A stretch of DNA of 64,000 nucleotides from Streptomyces sp. SID8352 (GTDB lineage: Bacteria; Actinomycetota; Actinomycetes; Streptomycetales; Streptomycetaceae): contig NZ_WWGX01000023.1 in assembly GCF_009862265.1 (NCBI RefSeq), positions 1 through 64,000 of the forward strand, read 5' to 3'. How positions within the stretch are numbered: the stretch's first letter is position 1; the number at the start of each line of letters is the position of its first letter. A program made the position numbers and the translations under genes. Below, in pieces: positions 52,081-62,317 of the stretch. The notes beneath the pieces are model-generated. The model saw only the letters and a program-made list of their open reading frames with translations, was not told where the DNA came from and ran no database searches.

Positions 52081-52684
52081 GTTGCGACGGGCGGGGCCTC
52101 CCGGCACCGGCGCGGAGGCGTCCGGCCCGGGGGCCGGGCGCCGCGGGCGTCCGCACCACCGCCGTTTCGGCGGGCACGGTGGCGGGCGCCGCCACGGTCT
52201 CCGGGCCGGGCACGCCGTGCGCGCGCCGGCTGCCGAGCCGCCGCGGCAGGCGGGTGACCGACCGGAGCGACAAGGTCCTCTTCCCGCCGCTCGCGGGCCG
52301 CGGTGCCGCCCGGCGGCACCGCGAGCCCCGCGCAGAACATCCTCGGCGTCCACGGTCATCGGGGGGACGGGCGTGGTTCCGGGGGCCTGTTACCTCCCGG
52401 GCCGCGGCCGGAGGCGGTCGCCGGGACGCCGCTCCTGTCCCGGCCGCACGCCCTCACCGCCTGCCTGCCCTTCACGGCCCGGCCGTTCACCCGGCCGGTG
52501 CGCGTGCGGAGCGCCCGGTGGGCCGTCCGACCCGCCCGTGTTCGGCCCACCGGCGCCGCTCGCATGCCCGGCCGCCGTCCGGGTACGGCAGGCGGCCCGC
52601 GGAGCACCTGGGCGCCGGGCACGGCCTCCGACGGCCCGCTCCCGCCCCCGCGCGGCCGGGAGCGGGACCGGGCCCGGGACCCGT
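52081..52684. other. Non-coding GC-rich region downstream of the flavohemoprotein
   Basis: No gene is supportable on either strand. Frames are Pro/Arg-rich without conserved patterns. Confidence 0.5.
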
Positions 52685-52762
52685 GGGAAGGCCCCCGGCG
52701 GCCGCGCGGTGCGGTCGCCGGGGGCCTTCCCGTACGGCCGCGTCCCCGTCCGCGGCCGTACG
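52685..52762 (-). terminator. Two adjacent perfect hairpins ending the flavohemoprotein transcript
   Basis: GGGAAGGCCCCCGGCG pairs perfectly with CGCCGGGGGCCTTCCC (52685-52700 with 52716-52731, 16 bp). CGTACGGCCGCG pairs perfectly with CGCGGCCGTACG (52731-52742 with 52751-52762, 12 bp). The nearer one starts five bases beyond the stop codon. Confidence 0.85.
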
Positions 52763-52766
52763 GTTC

Positions 52767-53972
52767 TCAGTCCTCGGTGTGGGCGAGCCAGAGGTCGGGG
52801 CCGAAGACCTCGTAGCGGACCCGGCGGGCGGGCACCCCGGCCCGCAGCACCTGGGCGCGGACATCGCGCATGAAGGGCAGCGGGCCGCACAGGTACACAT
52901 CGGCGTCGGAGGGCAGTTCGAGGGCGCCGACGTCCATCAGGCCGGTGCGGGCGCCCGGTTCGGCGGCGGCGTCGCGCTCGTACCAGAACTGGGCCCTGGC
53001 GTCGACGAGTTCGTCCACGAGGCGGAGGGTCTCGGTGCGCAGGGCGTGGTCGGCGGGGCTGGTGTCGGCGTGCAGCACCCAGATCTCGCGACCGGAGCCG
53101 GCGGCGGCGAGCTGTTCGAGCATGCCGGCCATCGGCGTGCAGCCGATCCCGGCGGAGACCAGCACCAGGGGCGCCTCGGAGTCGTCGAGGACGACGTCGC
53201 CGAAGGGGGCGGACAGGGTCAGCTCGTCCCCGGCGCACACGGTGCGGTGCAGCAGGTTGGAGACCTCGCCCTCGGGCGCCCCGCCGTCGCCGGGGACCCG
53301 CTTGACGGTGATGCGGCGCAGCTCGCCCTCGGGGGAACCGGACAGGCTGTACTGGCGCAGCTGGCGCACGCCGTCGGGCATGCGCACCCGGACGCTGACG
53401 TACTGGCCGGCCCGGGCGGGCGGCACGGGGCCGCCGTCGGCCGGGCGGAGCAGGAAGGACACCGCGTCCGGGGTCTCCTCGCGGCGCTCGGTCACGGTCC
53501 ACTGCCGCCAGGGATGGTGCGGGTCGACGTCGGCCTCGGTGTAGAGGCGGGCCTCGCGGGCGATGAGGGCCCCGGCCATCAGCCAGTAGACCTCGTCCCA
53601 GGCGGCGGCGACCTCGGGGGTGACGGCGTCCCCGAGCACGTCCGCGATGGCGCCGAAGAGGTACTTGTGGACGATCGTGTACTGGTCCTCGGTGACGCCG
53701 AGCGCGGCGTGCTTGTGGGCGATGCGGGACAGCAGGGCGTCCGGGCGGGCCCCGGGGTCGGCGAGCAGGGCCTGGGCGAAGGCCGCTATGGAGCCCGCCA
53801 GGGCCCGCCGCTGCTCACCGCTGGCCTGGTTGCCGCGGTTGAAGAGTCCGTCCAGCAGCTCGGGCCGGTCGGCGAACATCGTGCCGTAGAACCGCGTCGT
53901 GATCTCGTCCAGGGCCCCGCCGACGGCGGGCAGGGTGGCGCGTACGACGGCGGCGGACTCGGGGGAAAGCAT
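52767..53972 (-). CDS. hmp: Flavohemoprotein, nitric oxide dioxygenase
   Basis: This 401-residue protein has the usual flavohemoglobin length. Residues 1-140 form the globin domain, with proximal His in SRIAHKHAALGV and the distal Tyr/Gln region in RFYGTMF. Residues about 150-255 bind FAD (RQYSLSGSP) and about 260-395 bind NAD(P)H (LVSAGIGCTPMAGML, VYLCGPLPFM). It converts NO and O2 to nitrate in the cytoplasm. Three palindromic boxes upstream (54041-54149) suggest strong hypoxia/NO control. Confidence 0.92.
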   Translation of the reverse strand: MLSPESAAVVRATLPAVGGALDEITTRFYGTMFADRPELLDGLFNRGNQASGEQRRALAGSIAAFAQALLADPGARPDALLSRIAHKHAALGVTEDQYTIVHKYLFGAIADVLGDAVTPEVAAAWDEVYWLMAGALIAREARLYTEADVDPHHPWRQWTVTERREETPDAVSFLLRPADGGPVPPARAGQYVSVRVRMPDGVRQLRQYSLSGSPEGELRRITVKRVPGDGGAPEGEVSNLLHRTVCAGDELTLSAPFGDVVLDDSEAPLVLVSAGIGCTPMAGMLEQLAAAGSGREIWVLHADTSPADHALRTETLRLVDELVDARAQFWYERDAAAEPGARTGLMDVGALELPSDADVYLCGPLPFMRDVRAQVLRAGVPARRVRYEVFGPDLWLAHTED

Positions 53973-54040
53973 GGGACTCCCTCTGGAGTACGGAAGTGGG
54001 GGGCGGGCGCCAGGTTCGGCGCCGCTGTATTCCGTCTATC

Positions 54041-54149
54041 ACCCGTTCGGCCCACCCGGAGGGGCCGGAGAGCCGATCGAGGCCGAACGGCTTTTCCTGT
54101 CAGGCCGGTTGGGACGGACGGCGGGGGCGAACGAGGGCCGAACGGCCCT
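54041..54149. promoter_or_regulatory. Cluster of three palindromic boxes upstream of hmp
   Basis: AGGGCCGAACGGCCCT (54134-54149) has perfect 7-bp arms. A weaker AGGCCGAACGGCTT lies at about 54080-54093, and the complement of GGGCCGAACGGG at about 54042-54053. The spacing of about 38 and 54 bp places them on the promoter of the leftward hmp gene, 70-180 bp upstream of its start. Confidence 0.6.
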
Positions 54150-54561
54150 GGCACGGTGCCCGATGGTCCCGGCCGCCGGCCGGCCCGGCGGCGGGGAGGA
54201 CGGTGACCGAGGTGACCCGCCGGCCCAGACTCCCCGGGAGCCGGGGCGGGTTCGGGTGGCGTCCCGGGGGCCGGGGCGGGAGGGGCGGCGGTTCACCGCG
54301 CGGCGGGAGTCGGGTGAGCGGGAGACGGGGGCGCCGGTCCGGGCGGGCGCCGCGGGAGCTCCGGACGGGGGCTCCGGGAAAGGGGGGCTGGACGGGGGCC
54401 GCAGGGCGCCGGGCGGGTCGTCCCGGCGGTACCGGCGGGCGCCACCGGGTGGACGCCACCGGCGCGACCGGGGCCGCACGGGCCCCGGGGAACGGACGGG
54501 CGCGGACGGGCACACACGGCGTCCCGGCACCCGGGCCCGCCCGGTACCCCGGCGCGCGGGG
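54150..54561. other. Intergenic region between hmp promoter and the sensor kinase 3' end
   Basis: No gene is supportable. GGGCCGGGGCGGG-type runs dominate. Confidence 0.5.
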
Positions 54562-56295
54562 CTACGCCCCCGGTACCGGGACCTCCCAGACGAGGGTGGT
54601 GCCGCCGTCCTCCGGCGTGCTCCACTCCAGCTCCCCGCCGTGCGCGCGGGCCCGTTCGCCCATGTTGAGGAGCCCGCTGCGCCGTCCCCGGACGGGGATG
54701 CCCACCCCGTCGTCGCCGACGGTGAGCCGCAGGGTGCGGCCGTCGGTCTCCAGGACCACCTCGGCGCGGTGGGCGTCGGCGTGCCGGGCGATGTTGGTCA
54801 GCGACTCGGACAGGACCGCCACCACGTCGTCCGCGACGTCCCGGGGCACCTCGGTGTCCAGCAGCCCCTCCATGCGCAGCCCCGGGGTGAAGCCCAGCAC
54901 CGGCGCCGCCTCCCCCACGACCCGCACGACGCGGGCCCGCAGGCCGGGCATCTCGTCGTCGTCGCGGGTGCGCAGGCCGAAGATGGTGGACCGGATGATC
55001 TTTATGGTCTCGTCGAGGTCGTCCACCGCCCGCAGGACGCGCTCCTTGGCGCCCGGGTGGTCGATGAACCGCCCGGCGCTCTGGAGGGTCATGCCGGTGG
55101 CGAACAGCCGCTGGATGGCCAGGTCGTGCAGGTCCCGGGCGATGCGGTCGCGGTCCTCCAGCACGGCGATCTGCTCGGCGTCCCGGCGCCGCTCGGCCAG
55201 CTCCATGGCGACGGCTGCCTGCGCGGCGAAGCCCAGCAGCGGGCTGGTCTCCTGCTCGTCGAAGGCGCTCCGTCCGGCCGCGCGGACCAGCAGGACCACC
55301 CCGCGCACGCCCTCGCTGGTGCCGATGGGCACGGCGACGGCGGGGCCGAGCCCGTCGAAGCGCGGCGGCCCGGCCGAGACGCGCCCGTCGCGGCCGACGT
55401 CGGCGCTGGTGACCGGGGCGCCGGTGGAGTAGGCGTGGCCGATCAGGCTGTCGTCGACGGGCAGCACCATGCCGCGGTGCGCCTCCGCCCGGTGTCCGAT
55501 GGCGAGTTCCACGGTGAGCGCGTCGGTGTCCGGCATCGGCACCGCCACCACGGCCAGGGCCGCGCCGGAGATGTCCAGGGCGCGCTCCGCGATGAGCTGG
55601 AGCACGTCGGCCCGGTCGCCGCCGGACATCAGGGTGTGGGTGATCTCCGCGCTGGCCCGCAGCCAGCGCTCCCGGCGCCGGGACTCCTCGTAGAGGCGGG
55701 CGTTGTCGATGGCCACGCCCGCCGCCACGGCCAGCGTGGACAGGACGGACTCGTCCTCCTCGTCGAACCGGCCGCCGCCGCGCTTCTCGGTCAGGTAGAG
55801 ATTGCCGAACACCTGGTCGCGCACCCGGATCGGCACCCCGAGGAAGGTGTTCATCGGCGGGTGGTCCGCGGGGAAGCCGTACGAGGCGGGGTGGTCCGAG
55901 AGCTTGGTCAGCCGCAGCGGTTCGGGGTGCCGGATCAGCTCGCCGAGGATGCCGTGCCCCTGCGGATAGGGGCCGATGCGGGCGATCTCCTCCTCGCCGA
56001 GGCCCACCGTGAGGAAGTCGGACAGCAGCCTGCCGTCCGGGCCGATCACGCCGAGCGCCGCGTAGTCGGCGTCCACCAGGACCGCCGCGGCCTCCACGAT
56101 GCGCCGCAGCGCCTGTTCGAGGTCCAGTTCGCGGCCGACCGAGAGCACCGCCTCCAGCAGGCTGTGCACCCGGTCCCGGGTGCCGCGCGCCGCGTCCAGG
56201 CGGGCCTGCAGTTCCTCCAGCAGTTCGTCCAGCCGCAACTGCGGGAGCCGCATCCGGGCCTCCCCGGCCTCCCCCGCCTCTTCGAGGCTTCCCAC
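54562..56295 (-). CDS. GAF-domain sensor histidine kinase (DevS/DosT/OsdK-like)
   Basis: This 577-residue protein has two GAF domains, at about 45-205 (LVDADYAALGVIGPDGRLL, HPPMNTFLGVPIRVRDQVFG) and 225-370, then a HisKA_3 dimerisation domain (EDRDRIARDLHDLAIQRLF, phosphoacceptor His) and HATPase (SESLTNIARHADA, VGDDGVGIP). This is the layout of DevS/DosT and Streptomyces OsdK, which sense O2, NO or CO through heme in the first GAF. The GTG start follows GGGAGGATC. Its partner is probably the response regulator at 57199-57882. Confidence 0.88.
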   Translation of the reverse strand: MGSLEEAGEAGEARMRLPQLRLDELLEELQARLDAARGTRDRVHSLLEAVLSVGRELDLEQALRRIVEAAAVLVDADYAALGVIGPDGRLLSDFLTVGLGEEEIARIGPYPQGHGILGELIRHPEPLRLTKLSDHPASYGFPADHPPMNTFLGVPIRVRDQVFGNLYLTEKRGGGRFDEEDESVLSTLAVAAGVAIDNARLYEESRRRERWLRASAEITHTLMSGGDRADVLQLIAERALDISGAALAVVAVPMPDTDALTVELAIGHRAEAHRGMVLPVDDSLIGHAYSTGAPVTSADVGRDGRVSAGPPRFDGLGPAVAVPIGTSEGVRGVVLLVRAAGRSAFDEQETSPLLGFAAQAAVAMELAERRRDAEQIAVLEDRDRIARDLHDLAIQRLFATGMTLQSAGRFIDHPGAKERVLRAVDDLDETIKIIRSTIFGLRTRDDDEMPGLRARVVRVVGEAAPVLGFTPGLRMEGLLDTEVPRDVADDVVAVLSESLTNIARHADAHRAEVVLETDGRTLRLTVGDDGVGIPVRGRRSGLLNMGERARAHGGELEWSTPEDGGTTLVWEVPVPGA

Positions 56296-56402
56296 CCGGT
56301 GATCCTCCCGGCCTTCGGCGCGGCGCCGGTCGAACACCGCTGTCGGGTGCCACCGTAACGGCCCGGCGGGGCCTCGCGGCACCCGGCCCCGCGGCCGTCC
56401 GT

Positions 56403-56418
56403 AGGGCCGAACGGCCCC
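56403..56418. promoter_or_regulatory. DevR/OsdR-type box between kinase and CNB gene
   Basis: AGGGCCGAACGGCCCC has perfect arms GGGCCG/CGGCCC around AA, identical to the core of the hmp box, in the divergent promoter region. Confidence 0.6.
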
Positions 56419-56565
56419 CATCCGGGTCCGGGCGGCCCGTGGCGCCGCCTCGCGGACGGGCGGACCCTGGAGGAGAGAGGTTGTCCGCGGGACCGGAGGA
56501 GCGGGGACGCGCGGACCGGTGTCCGCCGGCCGGTCGCGGCGGCAGCAACGAGAGGAGTCGGCGCC

Positions 56566-57021
56566 ATGAACTCCACCACCACCCTGGCCTCGGCCCTGCC
56601 CGCCGTGCACCGGGAACGGCTGATGGCCCTGGCCCGCGAGGTCTCCTTCGACCTGGGCAGCCGCCTGTTCGAGGAGGAGCGGCCCGCCGACCGGTTCTGG
56701 ATCATCCGGACCGGCACGGTGGACCTGGACGCGCGGGTGCCCGGACGGCCCCCGGCGGTCATCGAGTCCCTGGGCCACGGCGAGCTGGTCGGCTGCTCCT
56801 GGCACTTCCCGCCGTACACCTGGCAGCTGGGCGCGGAGGCGGTGAGCCCGGTGCGGGCCTGGGAGTTCGACGCGGACGCCGTGCGGACGCTGTGCGAGCG
56901 GGACGCCGAGTTCGGTCGGGCGGTCGCCGTCTGGCTCGGGCGGGTGATCGCCCACCGGCTCCAGTCGGCCCGCGTCCGGCTCCTGGACCTCTACGCCCCG
57001 CACGGCAGCGGCAGCCTCTGA
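56566..57021 (+). CDS. Cyclic-nucleotide-binding-domain protein (Crp-like, no DNA-binding domain)
   Basis: This 151-residue cNMP-binding beta-roll reads LFEEERPADRFWIIRTGTVD, then LGHGELVGCSWHFPPYTWQLG, then WEFDADAVRTLCERD. It ends after one helix without the winged helix of Crp/Fnr. Similar single-domain proteins occur in DosR-type regulons. GAGAGGAGTCGGCGCC precedes the ATG. It is followed by a 19-bp terminator. Confidence 0.87.
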   Translation: MNSTTTLASALPAVHRERLMALAREVSFDLGSRLFEEERPADRFWIIRTGTVDLDARVPGRPPAVIESLGHGELVGCSWHFPPYTWQLGAEAVSPVRAWEFDADAVRTLCERDAEFGRAVAVWLGRVIAHRLQSARVRLLDLYAPHGSGSL

Positions 57022-57027
57022 CGGACC

Positions 57028-57075
57028 CGGCCCCCGGCTCCTCCGGCCGTGCGGGACCGGAGGAGCCGGGGGCCG
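57028..57075 (+). terminator. Strong terminator after the CNB gene
   Basis: CGGCCCCCGGCTCCTCCGG (57028-57046) and CCGGAGGAGCCGGGGGCCG (57057-57075) form a perfect 19-bp stem. Confidence 0.85.
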
Positions 57076-57198
57076 CTCGCGCATGGCGGCCGGGCCCGGA
57101 CACCGGGCACCGCCGGGACGGCGCGGCACCGCCCGGGTGCCGGAGGCGGTCCGGACGCGCTCCGGCGACGGTGCCGCCCGGGACCCGGGCCGCGGAAC

Positions 57199-57882
57199 TC
57201 AGCCCCGCAGGCGGTCCTGGGCCTGGGTGGCGATGACCGCGGCCTGGATGCGGCGCTCCACACCGAGCTTGGCGAGGAGCCGGGAGATGTGGTTCTTCAC
57301 CGTCTTCTCGGCCAGGTAGAGCCGCTGGCCGATCTGCCGGTTGGTGAGCCCCTCCCCGATGAGCGTGAGGATCTCCCGCTCCCGGTCGGTCAGACCGGGC
57401 AGGGCGTCCGGCTTCTCCTCGGGCCGCCGGCCGCCGCGCAGCCGGGCCATCAGTTTGGTGGTGGCGCTCGGGTCCAGCAGCGACTGGCCGCGGGCGACGG
57501 TGCGCACCGCCGAGACCAGGTCGGACCCCTGGATCTGCTTGAGCACGTAGCCGGACGCGCCCGCCATGATCGAGTCGAGCAGGGCCTCCTCGTCGTCGAA
57601 GGAGGTCAGCATCAGACACGCCAGCTCCGGCAGCCGGGAGCGCAGCTCGCGGCAGACGGTCACCCCGTCGCCGTCGGGCAGCCGCACGTCCAGGACCGCC
57701 ACGTCGGGCCGCAGGGCCGGGACCCGTACGAGGGCCTGCTCCACGGTGGCGGCCTCGCCGACCACCTCTATGTCCGGTTCGTCGTTCAGCAGGTCGTGCA
57801 CTCCGCGCCGTACCACCTCGTGGTCGTCGAGGAGGAAGACCCGGATCGGTGCATCCGGTCCGGCCTGCTCGGGGTCCGCCAT
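57199..57882 (-). CDS. NarL/LuxR-family response regulator (DevR/OsdR-like)
   Basis: This 227-residue protein has a receiver domain ([20 protein letters not shown], phosphoacceptor D65 in [13 protein letters not shown], signalling Lys in GYVLKQIQG) and a C-terminal LuxR helix-turn-helix ([38 protein letters not shown]). It resembles DevR/DosR, including a flexible linker helix. AAGGAGTCACCG fixes the ATG at 57882. It is the probable regulator acting at the palindromic boxes between 48450 and 56418. Confidence 0.9.
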   Translation of the reverse strand: MADPEQAGPDAPIRVFLLDDHEVVRRGVHDLLNDEPDIEVVGEAATVEQALVRVPALRPDVAVLDVRLPDGDGVTVCRELRSRLPELACLMLTSFDDEEALLDSIMAGASGYVLKQIQGSDLVSAVRTVARGQSLLDPSATTKLMARLRGGRRPEEKPDALPGLTDREREILTLIGEGLTNRQIGQRLYLAEKTVKNHISRLLAKLGVERRIQAAVIATQAQDRLRG

Positions 57883-58093
57883 CGGTGACTCCTTGTACTG
57901 TGTTCGGTTTCCACGGAAATGGTCCCCGATGGCGGGCAGGGGGGCCAGGGCCGGTCGGCCCACGCCGCCCCCGATCCGGGTTCCGGCCCGGGTCGGGACG
58001 CCCGCCGGTTCCGCTCTTCTTTCCCCCGGACAGGCGCGGGGGGTGTCAGGAGGGGCAGAATCGGAGCGAGGAGGCCCTGAGAGGAGACGGCGC

Positions 58094-59872
58094 GTGCGGG
58101 AGCGAGACTGGCTGCGCGGGGAGCGACGGCCTCCGAACCCCCTCGTAGGCGGGCGGCGGGCCGTACGGGCGGCCCTGCGGCCGATGACCGACGCGATCGC
58201 CTCGCGCCGCCGTCTCACCTGGCTGAACGAGGCGGGGCTGAGCATCGGCACCACGCTGGACCTGCGGCGCACCGCCGAGGAGCTGGCCGGGTTCACGGTG
58301 CCGGAGCTGGCCGACGGGTCCGCGGTGGACCTGCTGGACTCGGTGCTGCGCTTCCAGGAGGGCGACCGCGGCCTGAGCCGGGGCGCGCCGGCGCTGCGGG
58401 CGATGGCGGTCGCGGAGATCGACGGGCTGAACCTCGCGCCCGACCCGGTGGGCGAGCTGGCCGTGCACTCCGCCGTCCGGGTCGGCCAGCGCTGTCTGAC
58501 GAGCCGGGAGCCGGTGCTGATCGCCCGGATGGAGCGGTCGGACTTCGCCGCCGTGGCCCCCACCGCGGAGTCCGGGGAGATCATGCGCCGCGCCGGGGTG
58601 CACTCCTACATGGCGGTGCCGCTGATCGCCCGGGGGGTGCTGCTGGGCCTGGCCGACTTCATCCGGGCGGGCAGCCGCGCCCCGTTCACCCCCGCCGATG
58701 TGGCGCTGGCCGTGGAACTGGCCTCCAAGGCCGCCCTGGCCATCGACAACGCCCGCCTCTACGGCCGCGAGCGCGACCACGTGGTGACCCTCCAGCGCGC
58801 CCTGCTGCCCCGTTCCAGCCCGGCCACCCCGGGGCTGGACGTCTCCTCCTGCTACACCCCCGCCGACGACCCGGCCGCCGTCGGCGGCGACTGGTTCGAC
58901 GTGGTGGCCCTGCCCAGCGGGCGCACCGCCCTGATGGTGGGCGACGTGATGGGGCGCGGGCTGGCCGCCGCGGCGACGATGGGGCGGCTGCGCACGGTGG
59001 CCCGCACCCTGATGGCCCTGGACATCGCTCCCGAGCGGCTGCTGGCCCGGCTGGACCTGGCCGCCCGCGATCTGGAGGAGGACCAGGTCGCGACCTGTCT
59101 GTGCGCGGTCCACGATCCGATCGACGGCACGTTCCGGATCGCGAGCGCCGGTCATCCGCCGCCCCTGCTGACCGGTCCGGACGGCCGGGCGGAGTTCCTG
59201 CCGGTGCCCGTGGGGGCGCCGCTGGGCACCGGGGTGATCCCGTACGACCCCCTGGAGTGGCCGGTGGCGGAGGGGGCGCGGCTGACGCTGTACACGGACG
59301 GGCTGATCAGGTCGCGGGCGCACAGCATGGACACGCAACTGGAGCGGCTGCGGGAGGTGATCGGCCAGGGGGTGCCCTGCGACGGGACGATCTGCCGGGC
59401 GATCACCGACCGCATCGGCGCCGACCGGTCCGACGACGCGATCGTCCTGGTGGCCACGGCCCGGCCGCTGGTCCCGGAGTGCGACGTGTACGTGCGCACG
59501 CTCCCGCCGGACGGCAAGGCCGCCGGGCAGGCCCGTACCGCGGTGCGCGAGCAGTTGCTCAAGTGGGGACTGGAGGAGCTGGTGGACACCACGGAGCTGG
59601 TCGTCAGCGAGCTGGTCGGCAACGCCCTGCGGTACGGCAACGCGCCGGGCGAGCTGCGGCTGGTGCGCCACGAGCGGCTGTCGGTGGAGGTGTCCGACTC
59701 CGGTCCGGACCTGCCCCAGATCCAGCACGCGGACGTGAGCGACGAGAGCGGGCGCGGCCTGCAGTTGATCAACATGCTGTGCCGTCGCTGGGGGTCGTGC
59801 CGGACCCCGACCGGGAAGGTGGTGTGGGTGGAGCAGGACCTGCCCATGTTCCCGGAGGCAGACGTGACCTGA
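58094..59872 (+). CDS. SpoIIE-type PP2C phosphatase with GAF and anti-sigma ATPase domains
   Basis: This 592-residue protein has a GAF domain at about 45-225 ([38 protein letters not shown]), a SpoIIE PP2C phosphatase at about 235-445 ([63 protein letters not shown]) and a C-terminal HATPase_c_2 ([32 protein letters not shown]). It likely controls a stress sigma factor by partner switching. The GTG follows AGAGGAGACGG. It is divergent from the response regulator. Confidence 0.9.
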   Translation: MRERDWLRGERRPPNPLVGGRRAVRAALRPMTDAIASRRRLTWLNEAGLSIGTTLDLRRTAEELAGFTVPELADGSAVDLLDSVLRFQEGDRGLSRGAPALRAMAVAEIDGLNLAPDPVGELAVHSAVRVGQRCLTSREPVLIARMERSDFAAVAPTAESGEIMRRAGVHSYMAVPLIARGVLLGLADFIRAGSRAPFTPADVALAVELASKAALAIDNARLYGRERDHVVTLQRALLPRSSPATPGLDVSSCYTPADDPAAVGGDWFDVVALPSGRTALMVGDVMGRGLAAAATMGRLRTVARTLMALDIAPERLLARLDLAARDLEEDQVATCLCAVHDPIDGTFRIASAGHPPPLLTGPDGRAEFLPVPVGAPLGTGVIPYDPLEWPVAEGARLTLYTDGLIRSRAHSMDTQLERLREVIGQGVPCDGTICRAITDRIGADRSDDAIVLVATARPLVPECDVYVRTLPPDGKAAGQARTAVREQLLKWGLEELVDTTELVVSELVGNALRYGNAPGELRLVRHERLSVEVSDSGPDLPQIQHADVSDESGRGLQLINMLCRRWGSCRTPTGKVVWVEQDLPMFPEADVT

Positions 59873-60211
59873 CCGCCTCCGTCGGCCGCCCCGGCCCCGC
59901 CGGGCCCCGCCCCGTCCCCGCCTCCCCGTCTCCCCCGGCGTCCCCGTCCCCACCACCCCGGGGTCCCGTCCCGCGGTCTCCCCGGTCTCCCATGCCCGCC
60001 CCGGTCCCGTTCCCCGGCCCGGCCCGGTCCCGCGTCCCCCGGTCTCCCCGGCCCGATCCCGTCCCCCGGGCCTCCGGCGGCGTCCCGTCATCGGCCCGCG
60101 GTTCCTGGCTCCGCCCTCCGGCTCCCCCGGTCCCCGGCTCACCACTCCCGGCGCGCGGGGCCCGGGGGACCGCCCCACCGCGTCCGGCCCCCCGTCCCGC
60201 CGCCCGGAGGG
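59873..60211. other. Intergenic low-complexity pyrimidine-rich region
   Basis: Irregular CCCCGGTCTCCCC-type repeats fill most of the gap between two convergent genes. No gene or clean terminator hairpin was seen. Confidence 0.5.
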
Positions 60212-62092
60212 CTACGCCGCCTCCTCGACCCGGCGGTGCCCGAACTGGGTGCGGTGCAGTTCGGCGTAGCGGCCGTCGGCGGCGAGGAGCTGGTCGTGGG
60301 TGCCCTGCTCGACGATCCGCCCGGCCTCGACGACCAGGATGCGGTCGGCCGCGCGGACCGTGGACAGCCGGTGGGCGATGACCACGGCGGTCCGGCCCGC
60401 GAGGGCCTCGCCGAGCGCCTCCTGCACGGCCGCCTCGGAGGTGTTGTCGAGGTGGGCGGTGGCCTCGTCGAGGATGACGACGCGCTGGCGGGCCAGCAGC
60501 AGCCGGGCGATGGTCATGCGCTGACGCTCGCCCCCGGAGAGCCGGTAGCCGCGCTCGCCGACCACGGTCTCCAGCCCGTCGGGCAGGGACCGCACGACCT
60601 CGGTGAGGCGGGCCCGGTCCAGTGCCTCCCGCAACGCGGCGTCGTCCGCGCCGGGGCGGGCCATGAGCAGGTTGGCGCGGATGGTGTCGTGGAAGAGGTG
60701 GCCGTCCTGGGTGACCATGCCGACGGTGTCCCGCAGCGAGCCGGCGGTCAGGTCGCGGACGTCGACGCCGCCGATCCGGACGGCGCCCCCGTCGGTGTCG
60801 TACAGGCGCGGCAGGAGCTGGGCGATGGTGGACTTGCCGGCGCCGGAGGAGCCGACGAGGGCGATGGTCTCGCCGGGCCGGGCGCGGAAGGAGACGCCGT
60901 GCAGGACCTCCTCGCCGCCCCGGGCGTCGAGGGTGGCGACCTCCTCCAGGGAGGCCAGGGAGACGCGGTCGGCGGAGGGGTAGCCGAAGCGGACCCCGTC
61001 GAACTCGACGGAGACCGGGCCGTCGGGGACGGGGCGGGCGTCCGGCTTCTCCTCGATGAGCGGTCGCAGGTCCAGCACCTCGAAGACCCGCTCGAAGCTG
61101 ACCAGGGCGCTCATCACCTCCACCCGGGCCCCGGCCAGGGCGGTGAGGGGCGCGTAGAGCCGGGTCAGCAGCAGGGCCAGGGCGACGACGGCGCCGGCGT
61201 CCAGGGTGCCGCGCAGGGCGAACCAGCCGCCGAGCCCGTAGACGAGGGCCAGGGCGAGGGCGGAGACCAGGGTGAGGGCGGTGATGAAGGCGGCCTGGGC
61301 GGTGGCGGTGCGCACGCCGATCTCCGCGACGCGCCGGGCGCGGGCGGCGAACTGGGCGGACTCCTCCTCCGGGCGGCCGAACAGCTTGACGAGGGTGGCG
61401 CCGGGGGCGGAGAACCGCTCGGTCATCCGGGTGCCCATGGCGGCGTTGAGGGTGGCGGCCTCGTGCTGCATGCGGGCCATGCGGTGGCCCATCCGCCGGG
61501 CCGGGAGCACGAACACCGGCAGCAGGGCGAGGGCGAGCAGGGTGATCTGCCAGGAGAGGGTGAGCATGACGGCGAGGGTGAGCAGCAGGGTGACGATGTT
61601 GCTGACCACTCCGGAGAGGGTGTTGCTGAAGGCCCGCTGGGCGCCGATGACGTCGTTGTTGAGGCGGGAGACCAGCGCTCCCGTGCGGGTCCGGGTGAAG
61701 AAGGCGACCGGCATCCGCTGCACATGGTCGAAGACGGCCGTGCGCAGGTCGAGGATGAGTCCCTCGCCCAGGACGGCGGAGAGCCTGCGGGAGACGACGC
61801 CCAGCGCGGCCTCGGCGACCGCGATGAGCGCGATCAGCAGGGCCAGGCGGACGACGGTGTCCTCCTCGCCGCCGCTGACGATGACGTCCACGACCCGGCC
61901 CGCGAGGACCGGGGTGGCGACAGCGAGCAGGGCGGTCGCCATGCCGAGCAGCACGAAGCGGATGATGCGGGCGCGGTGGGGGCGGGCGAAGCCGGCGATG
62001 CGGCGCAGCGTCGCGCGGGTGAGGGGGCGGCGTTCCGGCTCGGCGGTCATGACCGTGCGCAGTTGGCTCCAGGCCGTGGTTTCCATGCTCAT
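60212..62092 (-). CDS. ABC transporter, fused permease-ATPase (exporter)
   Basis: This 626-residue half-transporter has an N-terminal ABC membrane domain (six helices, about 40-340; FFTRTRTGALVSRLNNDVIG is typical) and a C-terminal ATPase: Walker A ALVGSSGAGKSTIAQLL, signature RLSGGERQRMTIARLL, Walker B RVVILDEATAHLD, His in IAHRLSTV. It probably works as a homodimeric exporter of lipids or drugs. MSMETTAW at 62092 is chosen; METTAW at 62086 is equally possible and neither has a clear ribosome site. Confidence 0.9.
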   Translation of the reverse strand: MSMETTAWSQLRTVMTAEPERRPLTRATLRRIAGFARPHRARIIRFVLLGMATALLAVATPVLAGRVVDVIVSGGEEDTVVRLALLIALIAVAEAALGVVSRRLSAVLGEGLILDLRTAVFDHVQRMPVAFFTRTRTGALVSRLNNDVIGAQRAFSNTLSGVVSNIVTLLLTLAVMLTLSWQITLLALALLPVFVLPARRMGHRMARMQHEAATLNAAMGTRMTERFSAPGATLVKLFGRPEEESAQFAARARRVAEIGVRTATAQAAFITALTLVSALALALVYGLGGWFALRGTLDAGAVVALALLLTRLYAPLTALAGARVEVMSALVSFERVFEVLDLRPLIEEKPDARPVPDGPVSVEFDGVRFGYPSADRVSLASLEEVATLDARGGEEVLHGVSFRARPGETIALVGSSGAGKSTIAQLLPRLYDTDGGAVRIGGVDVRDLTAGSLRDTVGMVTQDGHLFHDTIRANLLMARPGADDAALREALDRARLTEVVRSLPDGLETVVGERGYRLSGGERQRMTIARLLLARQRVVILDEATAHLDNTSEAAVQEALGEALAGRTAVVIAHRLSTVRAADRILVVEAGRIVEQGTHDQLLAADGRYAELHRTQFGHRRVEEAA

Positions 62093-62317
62093 GCCGGGGA
62101 CCCTAGAACCTGAACTTTGATCGAGGTCAAGGCGATGCGCGCGCCGCGACGAGCGGAGGGCCGCCTCCGCCGGAACGGGGGTACGGAAGGAGTCCCCTGC
62201 GCGCCGGGGCCCGGGGACCATACCGGGGCAAGGGCCCTTTCCCGGCCGGGAACGGGCGACGCGCGGCGCCTTGGCCGGAATCTCGGCCCGGCCCCTGTCG
62301 AGCCCGGCGCGCTCACG

